This document shows, piece after piece, positions 47,996 through 55,472 of a stretch of 64,000 nucleotides of DNA. Both the position numbers and the translations under genes were made by a program. The DNA comes from Hyphomicrobiales bacterium 4NK60-0047b. Lineage in GTDB: Bacteria; Pseudomonadota; Alphaproteobacteria; Rhizobiales; HXMU1428-3. Position 1 is the first letter of the stretch. The number at the start of each line of letters is the position of its first letter. The stretch covers positions 248,001 through 312,000 of the forward strand of contig BAABWY010000001.1 of NCBI GenBank assembly GCA_040367435.1, in the 5' to 3' direction. The notes under the pieces were generated by a model. It was not told where the DNA came from and did not search any database. It saw only the letters and a list, made by a program, of their open reading frames with translations.

Positions 47996-49207
47996 TTAAG
48001 AAATGAGTTTTATAATATTATTTGTCTCTGAAACAGGAGCAAAATTTGAAGTCATGACATCATCTTCAAGAGAAATCTCTTCATAACAACCAAACCCATT
48101 AAACCCAGACGCCATAACCCCGCCATAAGCCCCTGTTTTATGAATCTCAAGATAGTCACCTTCTTTAACGTAATCAGGTAAAACAAATGGTCCCTTCATA
48201 TGATCAGCAGCATCACAAGTCGGGCCCCAAAGCTGAAAACTAGTTAGCTCACTCGTCTCTACAATTCTTTTACCTTGCTCATTTGCTTCATGAGTTATTA
48301 AACGTAAAGGAAAAACCCAGTCACAATTGGCCGCATCATACAAAACACCATAGCCACCATCATTAATAAAAAGCTCGTTGTCTCGCCGCGCATCCACACG
48401 AACAATTAAGCTCTCTGCCTCAGCAACAAGTGCACGTCCAGGTTCAGCAAAAACCTCTCCTCCTTGCACCATCGGCATAACATCTAAAGATTGTTCGATA
48501 TTCAACATATAAGACGTGAGATCAACCGGGTCACCATCCTTATAAAAAATAGGAAAACCGCCTCCCACATTCAGAAATTCCGCCATCACCCCAGCACGGC
48601 GAACCAAATCACCTGCATAACGAATAGCTTCACCAAAACGCTCGGCTTGCATGGCTTGGCTTCCCACATGAAACGTCACCCCAAGCCGTTCAACTTTTTG
48701 CCGCACAAGTTTTAACAGTTCAATAGCCTGCGCGCCTTCAGCGCCATATTTTTTACCCAATGGCAAAACCGAACCACTATCATCACAATGCAAGCGAACA
48801 AAAATTGTTAAATCCTTAGCCTGCTCAGTAACTGTCAGGATTTTTTCAAGCTCATCAACATGATCAATTGAAAAACAGCGTACTCCATAATCGTAATAAG
48901 CTGAACGAATATGAGCCCGTGACTTCACTGGATTCATATAAAACAGGTTTGCGTCTGGCACCCCATGATAAATCAAATCAACTTCTGTCAAACTCGCAAC
49001 ATCAAAATTTCGCACACCACTCTGCGCGACCATTTGTATTATTTCAGGTGTCATATTCGCTTTAACAGCATAAATAAGTTGGCCCGAAAAATGAGATTGA
49101 AACCATGTCACAGCCCGCTCAATAGCATGCGGGCGAAAACATCGAACGGGGTCAATGGGACGGCGTTGCTTTAAAAATTGTGTGGCCGAAAAGTAAGTTG
49201 GACGCAT
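47996..49207 (-). CDS. Fold-type III PLP decarboxylase, ornithine/lysine decarboxylase type
   Basis: 403 residues from the ATG at 49207, which has AAGGTGA upstream and overlaps the tusA stop as TAATG; a longer reading enters tusA. PLP lysine is Lys49 in YAVKANMTPE; HVGSQ, GGGFP and EPGRALVAEA are the cofactor phosphate and backbone motifs, and GPTCDAADHM holds the catalytic cysteine contributed to the neighbouring subunit. The length and wording fit alphaproteobacterial ornithine (or lysine/ornithine) decarboxylase making putrescine. It is between tusA and speB in one operon. Confidence 0.9.
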   Translation of the reverse strand: MRPTYFSATQFLKQRRPIDPVRCFRPHAIERAVTWFQSHFSGQLIYAVKANMTPEIIQMVAQSGVRNFDVASLTEVDLIYHGVPDANLFYMNPVKSRAHIRSAYYDYGVRCFSIDHVDELEKILTVTEQAKDLTIFVRLHCDDSGSVLPLGKKYGAEGAQAIELLKLVRQKVERLGVTFHVGSQAMQAERFGEAIRYAGDLVRRAGVMAEFLNVGGGFPIFYKDGDPVDLTSYMLNIEQSLDVMPMVQGGEVFAEPGRALVAEAESLIVRVDARRDNELFINDGGYGVLYDAANCDWVFPLRLITHEANEQGKRIVETSELTSFQLWGPTCDAADHMKGPFVLPDYVKEGDYLEIHKTGAYGGVMASGFNGFGCYEEISLEDDVMTSNFAPVSETNNIIKLIS

Positions 49208-49437
49208 TACTTTTTCACCTTTTTTAAAACATGGATACAAATGTCTTCCCGCTCCAACTGCTCAAGCAGTTCAAGCCCATCCTGCTCAGCCAAACATTGA
49301 AAGTCAGCAACAGCCCCCGGGTCGGTTGTTGTTACCTCAAGCACCATTCCAGTCTCAAGAGAGCGCAATGCTTTCTGAGTTTTCAAAACAGGTAGCGGGC
49401 ATAATAACCCACTCATATCTAATTTGGTTGTATCCAT
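49207..49437 (-). CDS. TusA-type sulfurtransferase
   Basis: 76 residues from Met at 49437. The active cysteine is in LLCPLPVLKTQKAL (CPxP motif), and the alpha/beta fold of the family is complete. TusA-like proteins pass persulfide sulfur, for example to tRNA thiolation or molybdenum cofactor enzymes. An in-frame GTG at 49452 would add five residues but has no ribosome site. The stop overlaps the start of the decarboxylase gene by one base, so translation is coupled. Confidence 0.88.
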   Translation of the reverse strand: MDTTKLDMSGLLCPLPVLKTQKALRSLETGMVLEVTTTDPGAVADFQCLAEQDGLELLEQLEREDICIHVLKKVKK

Positions 49438-49540
49438 AAAACCATCTCTCACAAGGAAGAGGATATTGTTCTTAAAGCTAAAATAAAATCAAGATGTTTT
49501 TTCTTCGCCCAAACGACACTCCTTTAAAGAGGCGTGATTG

Positions 49541-49584
49541 AAAAAGAAAAACCCTCATTGATAAATCTAATCAACAAGGGCTTT
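49541..49584 (-). terminator. Terminator after the small secreted helical protein gene
   Basis: On the minus strand AAGCCCTTGTTGATTAG pairs with the arm ATCAATGAGGGTTTTT, followed by CTTTTT. It lies about 70 bases after the stop codon at 49653. Confidence 0.75.
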
Positions 49585-49652
49585 ATAAAAAGTGTAATTT
49601 TATTAATAGCGAATTATTTCGTACCGTTTATCTTTCTTTAATAGCAAAAACT

Positions 49653-50024
49653 TTATTTAGATGCGCAAACCTTATGTCCTGTTACAAGGTCTCCATATGC
49701 TGCTTTAAAAGCACCTTGACCAGCTTTAGCTGCCGCAGCACCCTTTGTGCTTGCTTTCTGCAACAGTGCAGCGCAATCAACCAAGTTTTTAGAGGCTTTC
49801 GGCGCTTCATTCGTTTGAAAAGCAACAACAGCTTTTTGAATGTTTTTCATTTCTTTTAGTGCTTTCGCCGGATTAAAAGGAATTTTTCCGCTCGCCATCT
49901 GACCAGAAATTTTCATAGATTTATTAACTTGCTCTAGAAAAGCACTTTGCTCACCAGCAGCTTGTGCTGTTGCAACTCCACCAAATAGTGCCATAACAGC
50001 CAAAATTAGGGTTAGCTTCTTCAT
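49653..50024 (-). CDS. Small secreted helical protein, cytochrome c'/b562-like without heme motif
   Basis: 123 residues from the ATG at 50024, which follows AAGGAGA at the right spacing. The signal peptide is MKKLTLILAVMALFGGVATA with cleavage near AQA. The mature part is Ala/Lys-rich and helical, with amphipathic segments like those of a four-helix cytochrome c' (FNPAKALKEMKNIQKAVVAF, KAGQGAFKAAYGDLV). The C-terminal CXXCH expected of cytochrome c' is missing: the end is GHKVCASK, with one earlier Cys in LVDCAALL. The two cysteines could form a disulfide. Heme binding is doubtful; function unknown. Confidence 0.8.
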   Translation of the reverse strand: MKKLTLILAVMALFGGVATAQAAGEQSAFLEQVNKSMKISGQMASGKIPFNPAKALKEMKNIQKAVVAFQTNEAPKASKNLVDCAALLQKASTKGAAAAKAGQGAFKAAYGDLVTGHKVCASK

Positions 50025-50623
50025 CACGCTCTCCTTTATGCACTTTGCACCATTGTAATAAATATTCATCAATAAACTACCAACTTTCAATTCTTCAAAA
50101 TGCTTATAGCACCTTTTAAAACCAACAACATCAAAGACTTTAAAACTAGTTCGTCAAGATAATCAAAATTACGTTTTCAAAAATTTTATGACCGTTAAGC
50201 CCAAAAATACAGTGATTATATTCCAATCAACTTTGAAAGTTATTATTTATATCCTAAATATAAGCATCAAATAAAATCTCGCAACGTTATATCTATATTA
50301 TAAGCCCCCCGCTGAACCACAGCTGAACAACTTATTCAGTAAACTCCTTAAAATGCACGAATGAAAATTAACACAATACACAACCTTTGGTTGTAAAAGA
50401 AAAGTTACTGAACTCCCTCTTTCAACTGAACCCACATCTAACTGAAAAGGGACATCAGTTAAATTTATGCAGCTGCATAAGCAATAGACGGCAAGTGCTC
50501 CACACACTTGCCGTCTTAATCATTGCACCTAAGTTTTAATTTTCTCAAATCATTAACTGAATTGAAACCACCCTCAGTCATACTACCTATGGTAGTGAAT
50601 AGACGCCAAAGGCAACCCAAGAC
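50025..50623. other. Gap of about 600 bases with a strong hairpin
   Basis: AT-rich sequence divergent between two genes. The only clear structures are the palindrome ATGCAGCTGCAT (50467-50478) and the hairpin AGACGGCAAGTG/CACTTGCCGTCT (50486-50497, 50505-50516), which lacks a T-run. A small untranslated RNA ending at this hairpin is conceivable but unsupported. Nothing coding is convincing. Confidence 0.4.
50486..50516. terminator. Strong hairpin, possible terminator
   Basis: AGACGGCAAGTG and CACTTGCCGTCT are exact 12-bp inverses around a 7-base loop. No T-run follows (TAATCATT). No gene ends nearby on either strand, which is why it stands out. Confidence 0.5.
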
Positions 50624-51364
50624 ATGACACAGAATAAAGTGCGATATTTTATAGCTTATGCCCCATCTCCCAAATCAGATATTTGGACACTCGGTTCAGC
50701 ATGGTTTGCCTTTAATGCTGCTACAAATGAAATTCCAGAAAAATCATTCACTTTGGGACTACCATCAGAAATACACCTAAAAACCGTGCTTCCAGCACGA
50801 AAAACCGGGTTTAATGCCATTTTAGTGGCCCCATTTAATCTAAGAGTTGGAATTTCAGAAGAAAACCTTTGTGAAAAACTCTCAACCTTTAGTGAATCAC
50901 TCAGCCCCTTTCGCACATGCCTGATGAAGGTAAAAGCGACAGGAAATAAAATCGGCATAGAACCACTTAGCCTAGACAATAACATTCAGGATTTGGCCAA
51001 TATAACCGTGAGACATTTCAATCATTTTAGAGATATACCACCAGAGAAACCCGTCAATCCCAAACTGAAAAAAGTCCTTACGGAGAGACAAATAGATAAT
51101 TTAACAAAATGGGGTTACCCCTATTATTTTGAAGATTTTAAATTCATCATGCCTTTAACGGGCGCGGTCCCCTTACCGATGATTGAATTACTAACAAAAA
51201 ATCTTCAAAATGTTTTTTCAAAGCAATTAAGCCAAGGTCTAAATGTAGATAGTTTAACTCTTTTTAGGCAGGAAAATAACACAAAGCCGGCAAGAATGAT
51301 TAGACGCTTCCCACTGTTAAAAGATGAAGTTGAGAAAACCATTCAAAAAATAGTTTCTATTTAG
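50624..51364 (+). CDS. DUF1045 family protein lacking the 2H phosphoesterase histidines
   Basis: 246 residues matching the DUF1045 family, found in phosphonate-utilisation clusters and related to the 2H phosphoesterases: RYFIAYAPSPKSD at the start, DLANITVRHFNHFRD, LTERQIDNLTKWGYPYYFEDFKF. The family's two His motifs (FHATLxxPF and FxMTLT with a preceding His) read FNAILVAPF and FIMPLTGAV here, so both catalytic His are replaced, by Asn and Ile. The protein may be a non-enzymatic binder or a decaying gene; the frame is otherwise intact. No phn gene is adjacent. Confidence 0.78.
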   Translation: MTQNKVRYFIAYAPSPKSDIWTLGSAWFAFNAATNEIPEKSFTLGLPSEIHLKTVLPARKTGFNAILVAPFNLRVGISEENLCEKLSTFSESLSPFRTCLMKVKATGNKIGIEPLSLDNNIQDLANITVRHFNHFRDIPPEKPVNPKLKKVLTERQIDNLTKWGYPYYFEDFKFIMPLTGAVPLPMIELLTKNLQNVFSKQLSQGLNVDSLTLFRQENNTKPARMIRRFPLLKDEVEKTIQKIVSI

Positions 51365-51784
51365 AATTAGAGAACAAAAGGGCTTAGGAGGTAACTTTTC
51401 ATGCATTTTTCCTGATTTTACGGATTATTCATCTCACCCCTCACTCTAAAAAGAGCAATGTTCTTCTAAACACATCAGCTTTCCACTTCCACTTTTAAAA
51501 ATAACACTTCTGTGAGCGTACAATCCGCTCCCATTGATTTTCTCAAATTTTCACCTTAGGGTCTGGACCATTAATATGACGCCCATAGGGTTACAAATGT
51601 TGAGCCCATCTGTTAACAATCAATGCTCGATAAAAGCTGGGAAGCCTTACTCTTACGCTTGATTTTCCACATCTAGCCCCAACATTTGCAACAGAACACT
51701 TTAATTAATGAGTCCTGACCCTAGATGCACCCCATAATACAACTTCAAAGCTAGAAGCTCACCAATCCAAAGATTGCTTTCATC
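51365..51784. other. Gap containing a MITE-like element
   Basis: The middle and end of this 420-base gap are an element with terminal inverted repeats (51557-51723). The rest is AT-rich and featureless. The folB-like promoter probably lies close to or inside the element. Confidence 0.5.
51557..51723. mobile_element. MITE-like remnant with about 20-bp terminal inverted repeats
   Basis: Left end TAGGGTCTGGACCATTAAT (51557-51575); the right end at 51704-51723 reads, inverted, TAGGGTCAGGACTCATTAAT. They agree at 17-18 of 19-20 positions and both are bounded by TA, as expected for elements that target TA. The internal 130 bases have no coding capacity. It looks like a non-autonomous derivative of an insertion sequence; the parental element is not in the window. 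Confidence 0.65.
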
Positions 51785-52180
51785 ATGACAACAAAAACAA
51801 ATTTCAAAGCAGATGCCCATAATAACATCCAGCACATCTTCATAAAAGATTTAGAACTAATGGCTGTAATCGGGGTTTATGATCATGAAAAAAACAACCG
51901 CCAACGTGTTGTTGCTAACATAGACATTACCGTTGAGGAAAATCCCAATGCAGCAGATGAAATTAATGAAGTTGTTTGCTATCATAAGGTGGTGAAAAAA
52001 ATTCAAACCATTTGTAAAAATGGCCACGTTCATTTGTTAGAAACATTAGCAGAAACCATCGCCGAAAGCTGTTTGGAAGACAATCGAATTTTAGCCATAC
52101 GTGTAAAATTAGAAAAACCTGAAGCACTTAGAGAAGCAGCAAGCGTCGGAGTAGAAATAGAACGACTACAAACTTCATAA
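51785..52180 (+). CDS. Dihydroneopterin aldolase family protein
   Basis: 131 residues with the FolB tunnelling fold: IFIKDLELMAVIGVYDHEKN carries the substrate Glu/His region, the conserved Tyr is in CYHKVVKKI, and HLLETLAETIAESCL holds the pterin-anchoring Glu. It should cleave dihydroneopterin in folate synthesis, or act on a related pterin; no other fol genes are beside it, so the exact role is open. uvrC begins 21 bases downstream. Confidence 0.85.
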   Translation: MTTKTNFKADAHNNIQHIFIKDLELMAVIGVYDHEKNNRQRVVANIDITVEENPNAADEINEVVCYHKVVKKIQTICKNGHVHLLETLAETIAESCLEDNRILAIRVKLEKPEALREAASVGVEIERLQTS

Positions 52181-52201
52181 ATTCAATAGAGAACCCATAA
52201 A

Positions 52202-54151
52202 TTGGCGGAACAAAGCAAAATTGAAAGCACTGATAATGATGAGGCTTTAAACGAGCCTTTAAGCGGAACGCAAGTTATCAAAGCTTATCTAAAAAACTTA
52301 AGCACATCCTCCGGTGTCTATCGTATGTTAGATAAAAACGGCACCATTCTCTATGTCGGCAAAGCCAATAACCTTAAAAATCGCGTCACCAGCTACACCA
52401 GATTAAAAGGACAATCCAATCGCATCGCAAGAATGATCCGTGCCACAACAGAAATGGAATTCATTCTAACAGACACTGAATCAGAAGCCCTCCTGCTCGA
52501 AGCAACCCTGATTAAAAAAATGAAACCAAGATATAATGTCTTGCTTCGCGATGACAAATCCTTCCCCTCAATTCTCATCCGCACAGATCATGAAGCTCCT
52601 CAACTCGTGAAACATCGCGGTGCCAGAAAACAAAAAGGTGAATATTTCGGCCCCTTTGCTTCCGCTGGCTCCGTTAATCGCACCCTCAACACACTCCAAC
52701 AACTCTTTCTCTTAAGAGATTGCACAGACAGCCAATATGAAAGCCGCACCCGGCCTTGCCTTCAATATCAAATCAAACGTTGCTCAGCCCCCTGTACAGG
52801 AAAAATATCAACTGAAGAGTACAAATCTCTTGTAAATGACGCCAAAGATTTCTTACGCGGCAAAAGCAGTCACATTCAAAAAAACTTGCAAGTTAAAATG
52901 CAGGACGCCAGTAAAGCCCTAAAATTTGAAGAAGCGGCCTTTTTCAGAGATCGCATCAGCGCTCTCACACAAGTACAAAGCCATCAATCCATTCTACCCA
53001 CCGGTTTTGAGGAAGGAGATGTCTTTGCCATCCACACAGAAGGTGGCAGTGCTTGTATTCAAGTCTTTTTCATTCGCACCGGTCAAAACTGGGGCAACCA
53101 TGCCTATTATCCAAGAATAGACAAAAGTCACTCAACATCTGAAATTTTAGAAAGTTTCATCGCTCAGTTTTATGATAACAAACCAGTTCCAAAATTAATC
53201 CTGACCTCAGAAACAATAGAGAATGAAACTCTCTTAAGCGAAGCCCTCTCAACCAAAGCAGAGAGAAATATAAAAGTCATCTCACCCAAGCGAGGCTCAA
53301 AAGCTGAGTTAATGAGCCACGCCCATAAAAACGCAAAAGAAGCCTTAGCCAGAAAACTCGCCGAAGGCTCCGCTCAAAGCAGACATTTAGAAGCTCTTAA
53401 AAATTTATTCACTCTAGAAGAGCGCCCAAAGCGAATTGAGGTTTACGACAACAGCCACATTCAAGGCACAAGTCCCATCGGCGCCATGATTGTCTCAGGG
53501 CCAGAAGGCTTGATCAAAAATCAATATAGAAAATTCAATTTCAAACCCGAAGAAATCAGCGGCGGTGATGATTTTGAGATGATGCGCATCATGCTCCGCA
53601 GACGCTTAAAAGCACTTGCAAAAGATCATGGCACCAAAAAATATAACAACGAAGACGCATCTGACGCTTCAACAGAGCAAACACCCCCATCAGATGAAAT
53701 CCCTCACTGGCCAGATATTCTTTTAATCGATGGCGGCAAAGGGCAACTTTCAGCCGTAACGGAAATCATCAAAGAGTTAGACTTAAAAGATATTAAAGTC
53801 GTGGCTATTTCAAAAGGGCCTGATCGCAATGCAGGCCGCGAACAATTTCATATCAAAGATCAACCTTCATTCACGATGGAATTGAAAGACCCAACCCTTT
53901 ATTATTTGCAAAGACTGCGTGATGAAGCCCACCGGTTCGCCATTGGCACCCATAGAACAAGACGCAAAAAACAAATGGGAACAAACCCACTCGATGAAAT
54001 CCCGGGTATTGGTCCAGGCCGTAAAAAGGCCCTACTCTCTCATTTTGGTTCAGCAAAAGCGGTTAGCCGAGCTGGACTTAAAGATTTAAAAGCAGTTGAA
54101 GGCATAAGCGCACAAATGGCTGAAACAATTTACGATCATTTTCATGAATAA
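52202..54151 (+). CDS. uvrC: Excinuclease ABC subunit C
   Basis: 649 residues. An N-terminal GIY-YIG nuclease (about 37-115, GVYRMLDKNGTILYVGKA) makes the 3' incision. A Cys-rich segment (RPCLQYQIKRCSAPC) and the UVR motif that contacts UvrB follow. The RNase H-like domain (EVYDNSHIQGTSPIGAM ... LLIDGGKGQL) makes the 5' incision, and a double helix-hairpin-helix (PGIGPGRKKALLSHFG) closes the protein. The start codon is TTG. Downstream neighbours pgsA, moaD and moaE follow in the same direction, an order known from this bacterial group. Confidence 0.96.
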   Translation: MAEQSKIESTDNDEALNEPLSGTQVIKAYLKNLSTSSGVYRMLDKNGTILYVGKANNLKNRVTSYTRLKGQSNRIARMIRATTEMEFILTDTESEALLLEATLIKKMKPRYNVLLRDDKSFPSILIRTDHEAPQLVKHRGARKQKGEYFGPFASAGSVNRTLNTLQQLFLLRDCTDSQYESRTRPCLQYQIKRCSAPCTGKISTEEYKSLVNDAKDFLRGKSSHIQKNLQVKMQDASKALKFEEAAFFRDRISALTQVQSHQSILPTGFEEGDVFAIHTEGGSACIQVFFIRTGQNWGNHAYYPRIDKSHSTSEILESFIAQFYDNKPVPKLILTSETIENETLLSEALSTKAERNIKVISPKRGSKAELMSHAHKNAKEALARKLAEGSAQSRHLEALKNLFTLEERPKRIEVYDNSHIQGTSPIGAMIVSGPEGLIKNQYRKFNFKPEEISGGDDFEMMRIMLRRRLKALAKDHGTKKYNNEDASDASTEQTPPSDEIPHWPDILLIDGGKGQLSAVTEIIKELDLKDIKVVAISKGPDRNAGREQFHIKDQPSFTMELKDPTLYYLQRLRDEAHRFAIGTHRTRRKKQMGTNPLDEIPGIGPGRKKALLSHFGSAKAVSRAGLKDLKAVEGISAQMAETIYDHFHE

Positions 54152-54285
54152 TTGAGAGTAATTTCATGAATAAATGAGACAAAACCACTGTATAAGAACA
54201 TTTTAGCTCACGAAATTAACCCTGTACCAAAGGGACGCAGCATCAAACCATTGACTGATCAGGCCTCGCATGGTTTTTAAGGATT

Positions 54286-54912
54286 ATGGAACACTCATTG
54301 CAAAATAATAGAAACAAAAGAAACAAAAGGGTTTGGAATTTACCAAACATCCTAACCTACGGCCGGATTGTTGCAGTCCCGGCCTTTGTTGCCTGTTTTT
54401 ACTTCACGGGAGATGTCCCAAGAGCCATCGCTCTTGGCCTGTTTATCGCAGCCAGCGTAACTGACTTTCTAGATGGTTACTTAGCCAGAGCCTGGTCACA
54501 ACAATCAAAGCTTGGCCAAATGCTAGACCCGATTGCAGATAAGCTATTAGTCGGCGCAGCACTTATCATGCTCGTCTATGACAGAACAATCTACGATCTA
54601 TCCGTCGTTGCGGCTGTCATCATTCTAAGTCGAGAAATTCTGGTGTCCGGCCTTCGAGAGTTTCTTGGTCAACTTTCAGTCAGTGTACCAGTCACCAAAA
54701 TTGCCAAATTCAAAACCGCAGCCCAGCTATTTGCTTTAGGGTTTCTTATCATGGCACCTCTAGCAGGCAACATATTTGGCACAGATGGCTCAACCATTTT
54801 AATCTTAGGCGATAGCCTGTTATGGTGCGCCGCACTTTTAACAATCTATACAGGCTTTGATTATTTACGTGTTGGTATAAAATACCTCATTGAAGAAGAC
54901 ATGAAAGATTAA
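54286..54912 (+). CDS. pgsA: CDP-diacylglycerol--glycerol-3-phosphate 3-phosphatidyltransferase
   Basis: Makes phosphatidylglycerol phosphate in the inner membrane. 208 residues with about five membrane segments. The CDP-alcohol phosphotransferase signature is DFLDGYLARAWSQQSKLGQM followed by LDPIAD. LPNILTYGRIVAVP is the usual start region. It lies between uvrC and moaD; the gap to moaD is filled with hairpin repeats. Confidence 0.95.
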   Translation: MEHSLQNNRNKRNKRVWNLPNILTYGRIVAVPAFVACFYFTGDVPRAIALGLFIAASVTDFLDGYLARAWSQQSKLGQMLDPIADKLLVGAALIMLVYDRTIYDLSVVAAVIILSREILVSGLREFLGQLSVSVPVTKIAKFKTAAQLFALGFLIMAPLAGNIFGTDGSTILILGDSLLWCAALLTIYTGFDYLRVGIKYLIEEDMKD

Positions 54913-54928
54913 ACGACGGTTACTTATG

Positions 54929-55131
54929 CGGATGCTTAGTGGGCATCAGAAGCAAAGAGAAGAGTAACTTGAAGGAGCATCTAAAAAGAGACGGTTGTTC
55001 GTGGCGGTTTCTGGTGGGAAACTGAAGCCACACTAATAAAGTGCCGGTTGCTAGTGGGCAACTGAAGGCACATTAAAAAGAGCATCTGAAGCCACACTAA
55101 AAAGAGCAACCTGAAGGAGTATCTAAATAGA
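54929..55131 (+). repeat. Cluster of family A hairpins ahead of moaD
   Basis: Three full copies are present. 54929-54953 has GATGC/GCATC and loop TTAGTGG. 55001-55031 has outer GTGGC/GCCAC, inner GGTTTC/GAAACT, loop TGGTGG. 55041-55071 has outer GTGCC/GGCAC, inner GGTTGC/GCAACT, loop TAGTGG. Between and after them lie three 3' half-copies (GAAGGAGCATCTAAAAAG, GCATCTGAAGCCACACTAA, GCAACCTGAAGGAGTATC). The last provides the GAAGGAG ribosome site of moaD. Neighbouring copies use different but matched stems. Confidence 0.78.
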
Positions 55132-55383
55132 ATGAAAATTTTATATTTTGCGTGGGTCCGAGAAAAAATTGGCAAATCACAAGAAGACCTTGATGTTCCA
55201 AATTCTGTAAACACCGTCTCTGATTTAATTACATGGCTAGAGTCCAAAGGACCTGAATATCAAGCTGCCTTTGAAAATAAAGAAACCATTAACTCAGCCA
55301 TTAATCAAACGCACGTTGACCATCAAACACCGCTCAACAATGCAAGTGAAATCGCCTTTTTCCCCCCTGTAACAGGCGGCTGA
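55132..55383 (+). CDS. moaD: Molybdopterin synthase sulfur carrier subunit
   Basis: 83 residues, ubiquitin-like fold ending in the essential FFPPVTGG; the C-terminal glycine carries the thiocarboxylate used to build molybdopterin. The start MKILYFAWVREKIGK is typical. The ribosome site GAAGGAG comes from a half-copy of the hairpin repeat. The TGA stop also lies in a repeat tail (GGCTGAAGCAGCATTAA). moaE, its partner subunit, follows. Confidence 0.95.
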   Translation: MKILYFAWVREKIGKSQEDLDVPNSVNTVSDLITWLESKGPEYQAAFENKETINSAINQTHVDHQTPLNNASEIAFFPPVTGG

Positions 55384-55408
55384 AGCAGCATTAACCCGGC
55401 GATTGCTC

Positions 55409-55440
55409 GTGCCAGATGCATAGTGAGCATCTGAAGGCAC
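55409..55440 (+). repeat. Family A hairpin between moaD and moaE
   Basis: Outer stem GTGCC (55409-55413)/GGCAC (55436-55440), inner AGATGC/GCATCT, loop ATAGTGA, bulge GAA (55433-55435). A half-copy, GGCAACCTGAAGGAGCATTAA, follows and supplies the moaE ribosome site. Confidence 0.78.
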
Positions 55441-55472
55441 ATTAAAAGAGGCAACCTGAAGGAGCATTAAAA

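Noticed and set aside
54929-55131. A short CRISPR array ahead of moaD
   Set aside because: The units are unequal in length, differ in sequence, have no uniform spacers, and half-copies are mixed in. They are degenerate hairpin repeats; no cas genes are nearby.
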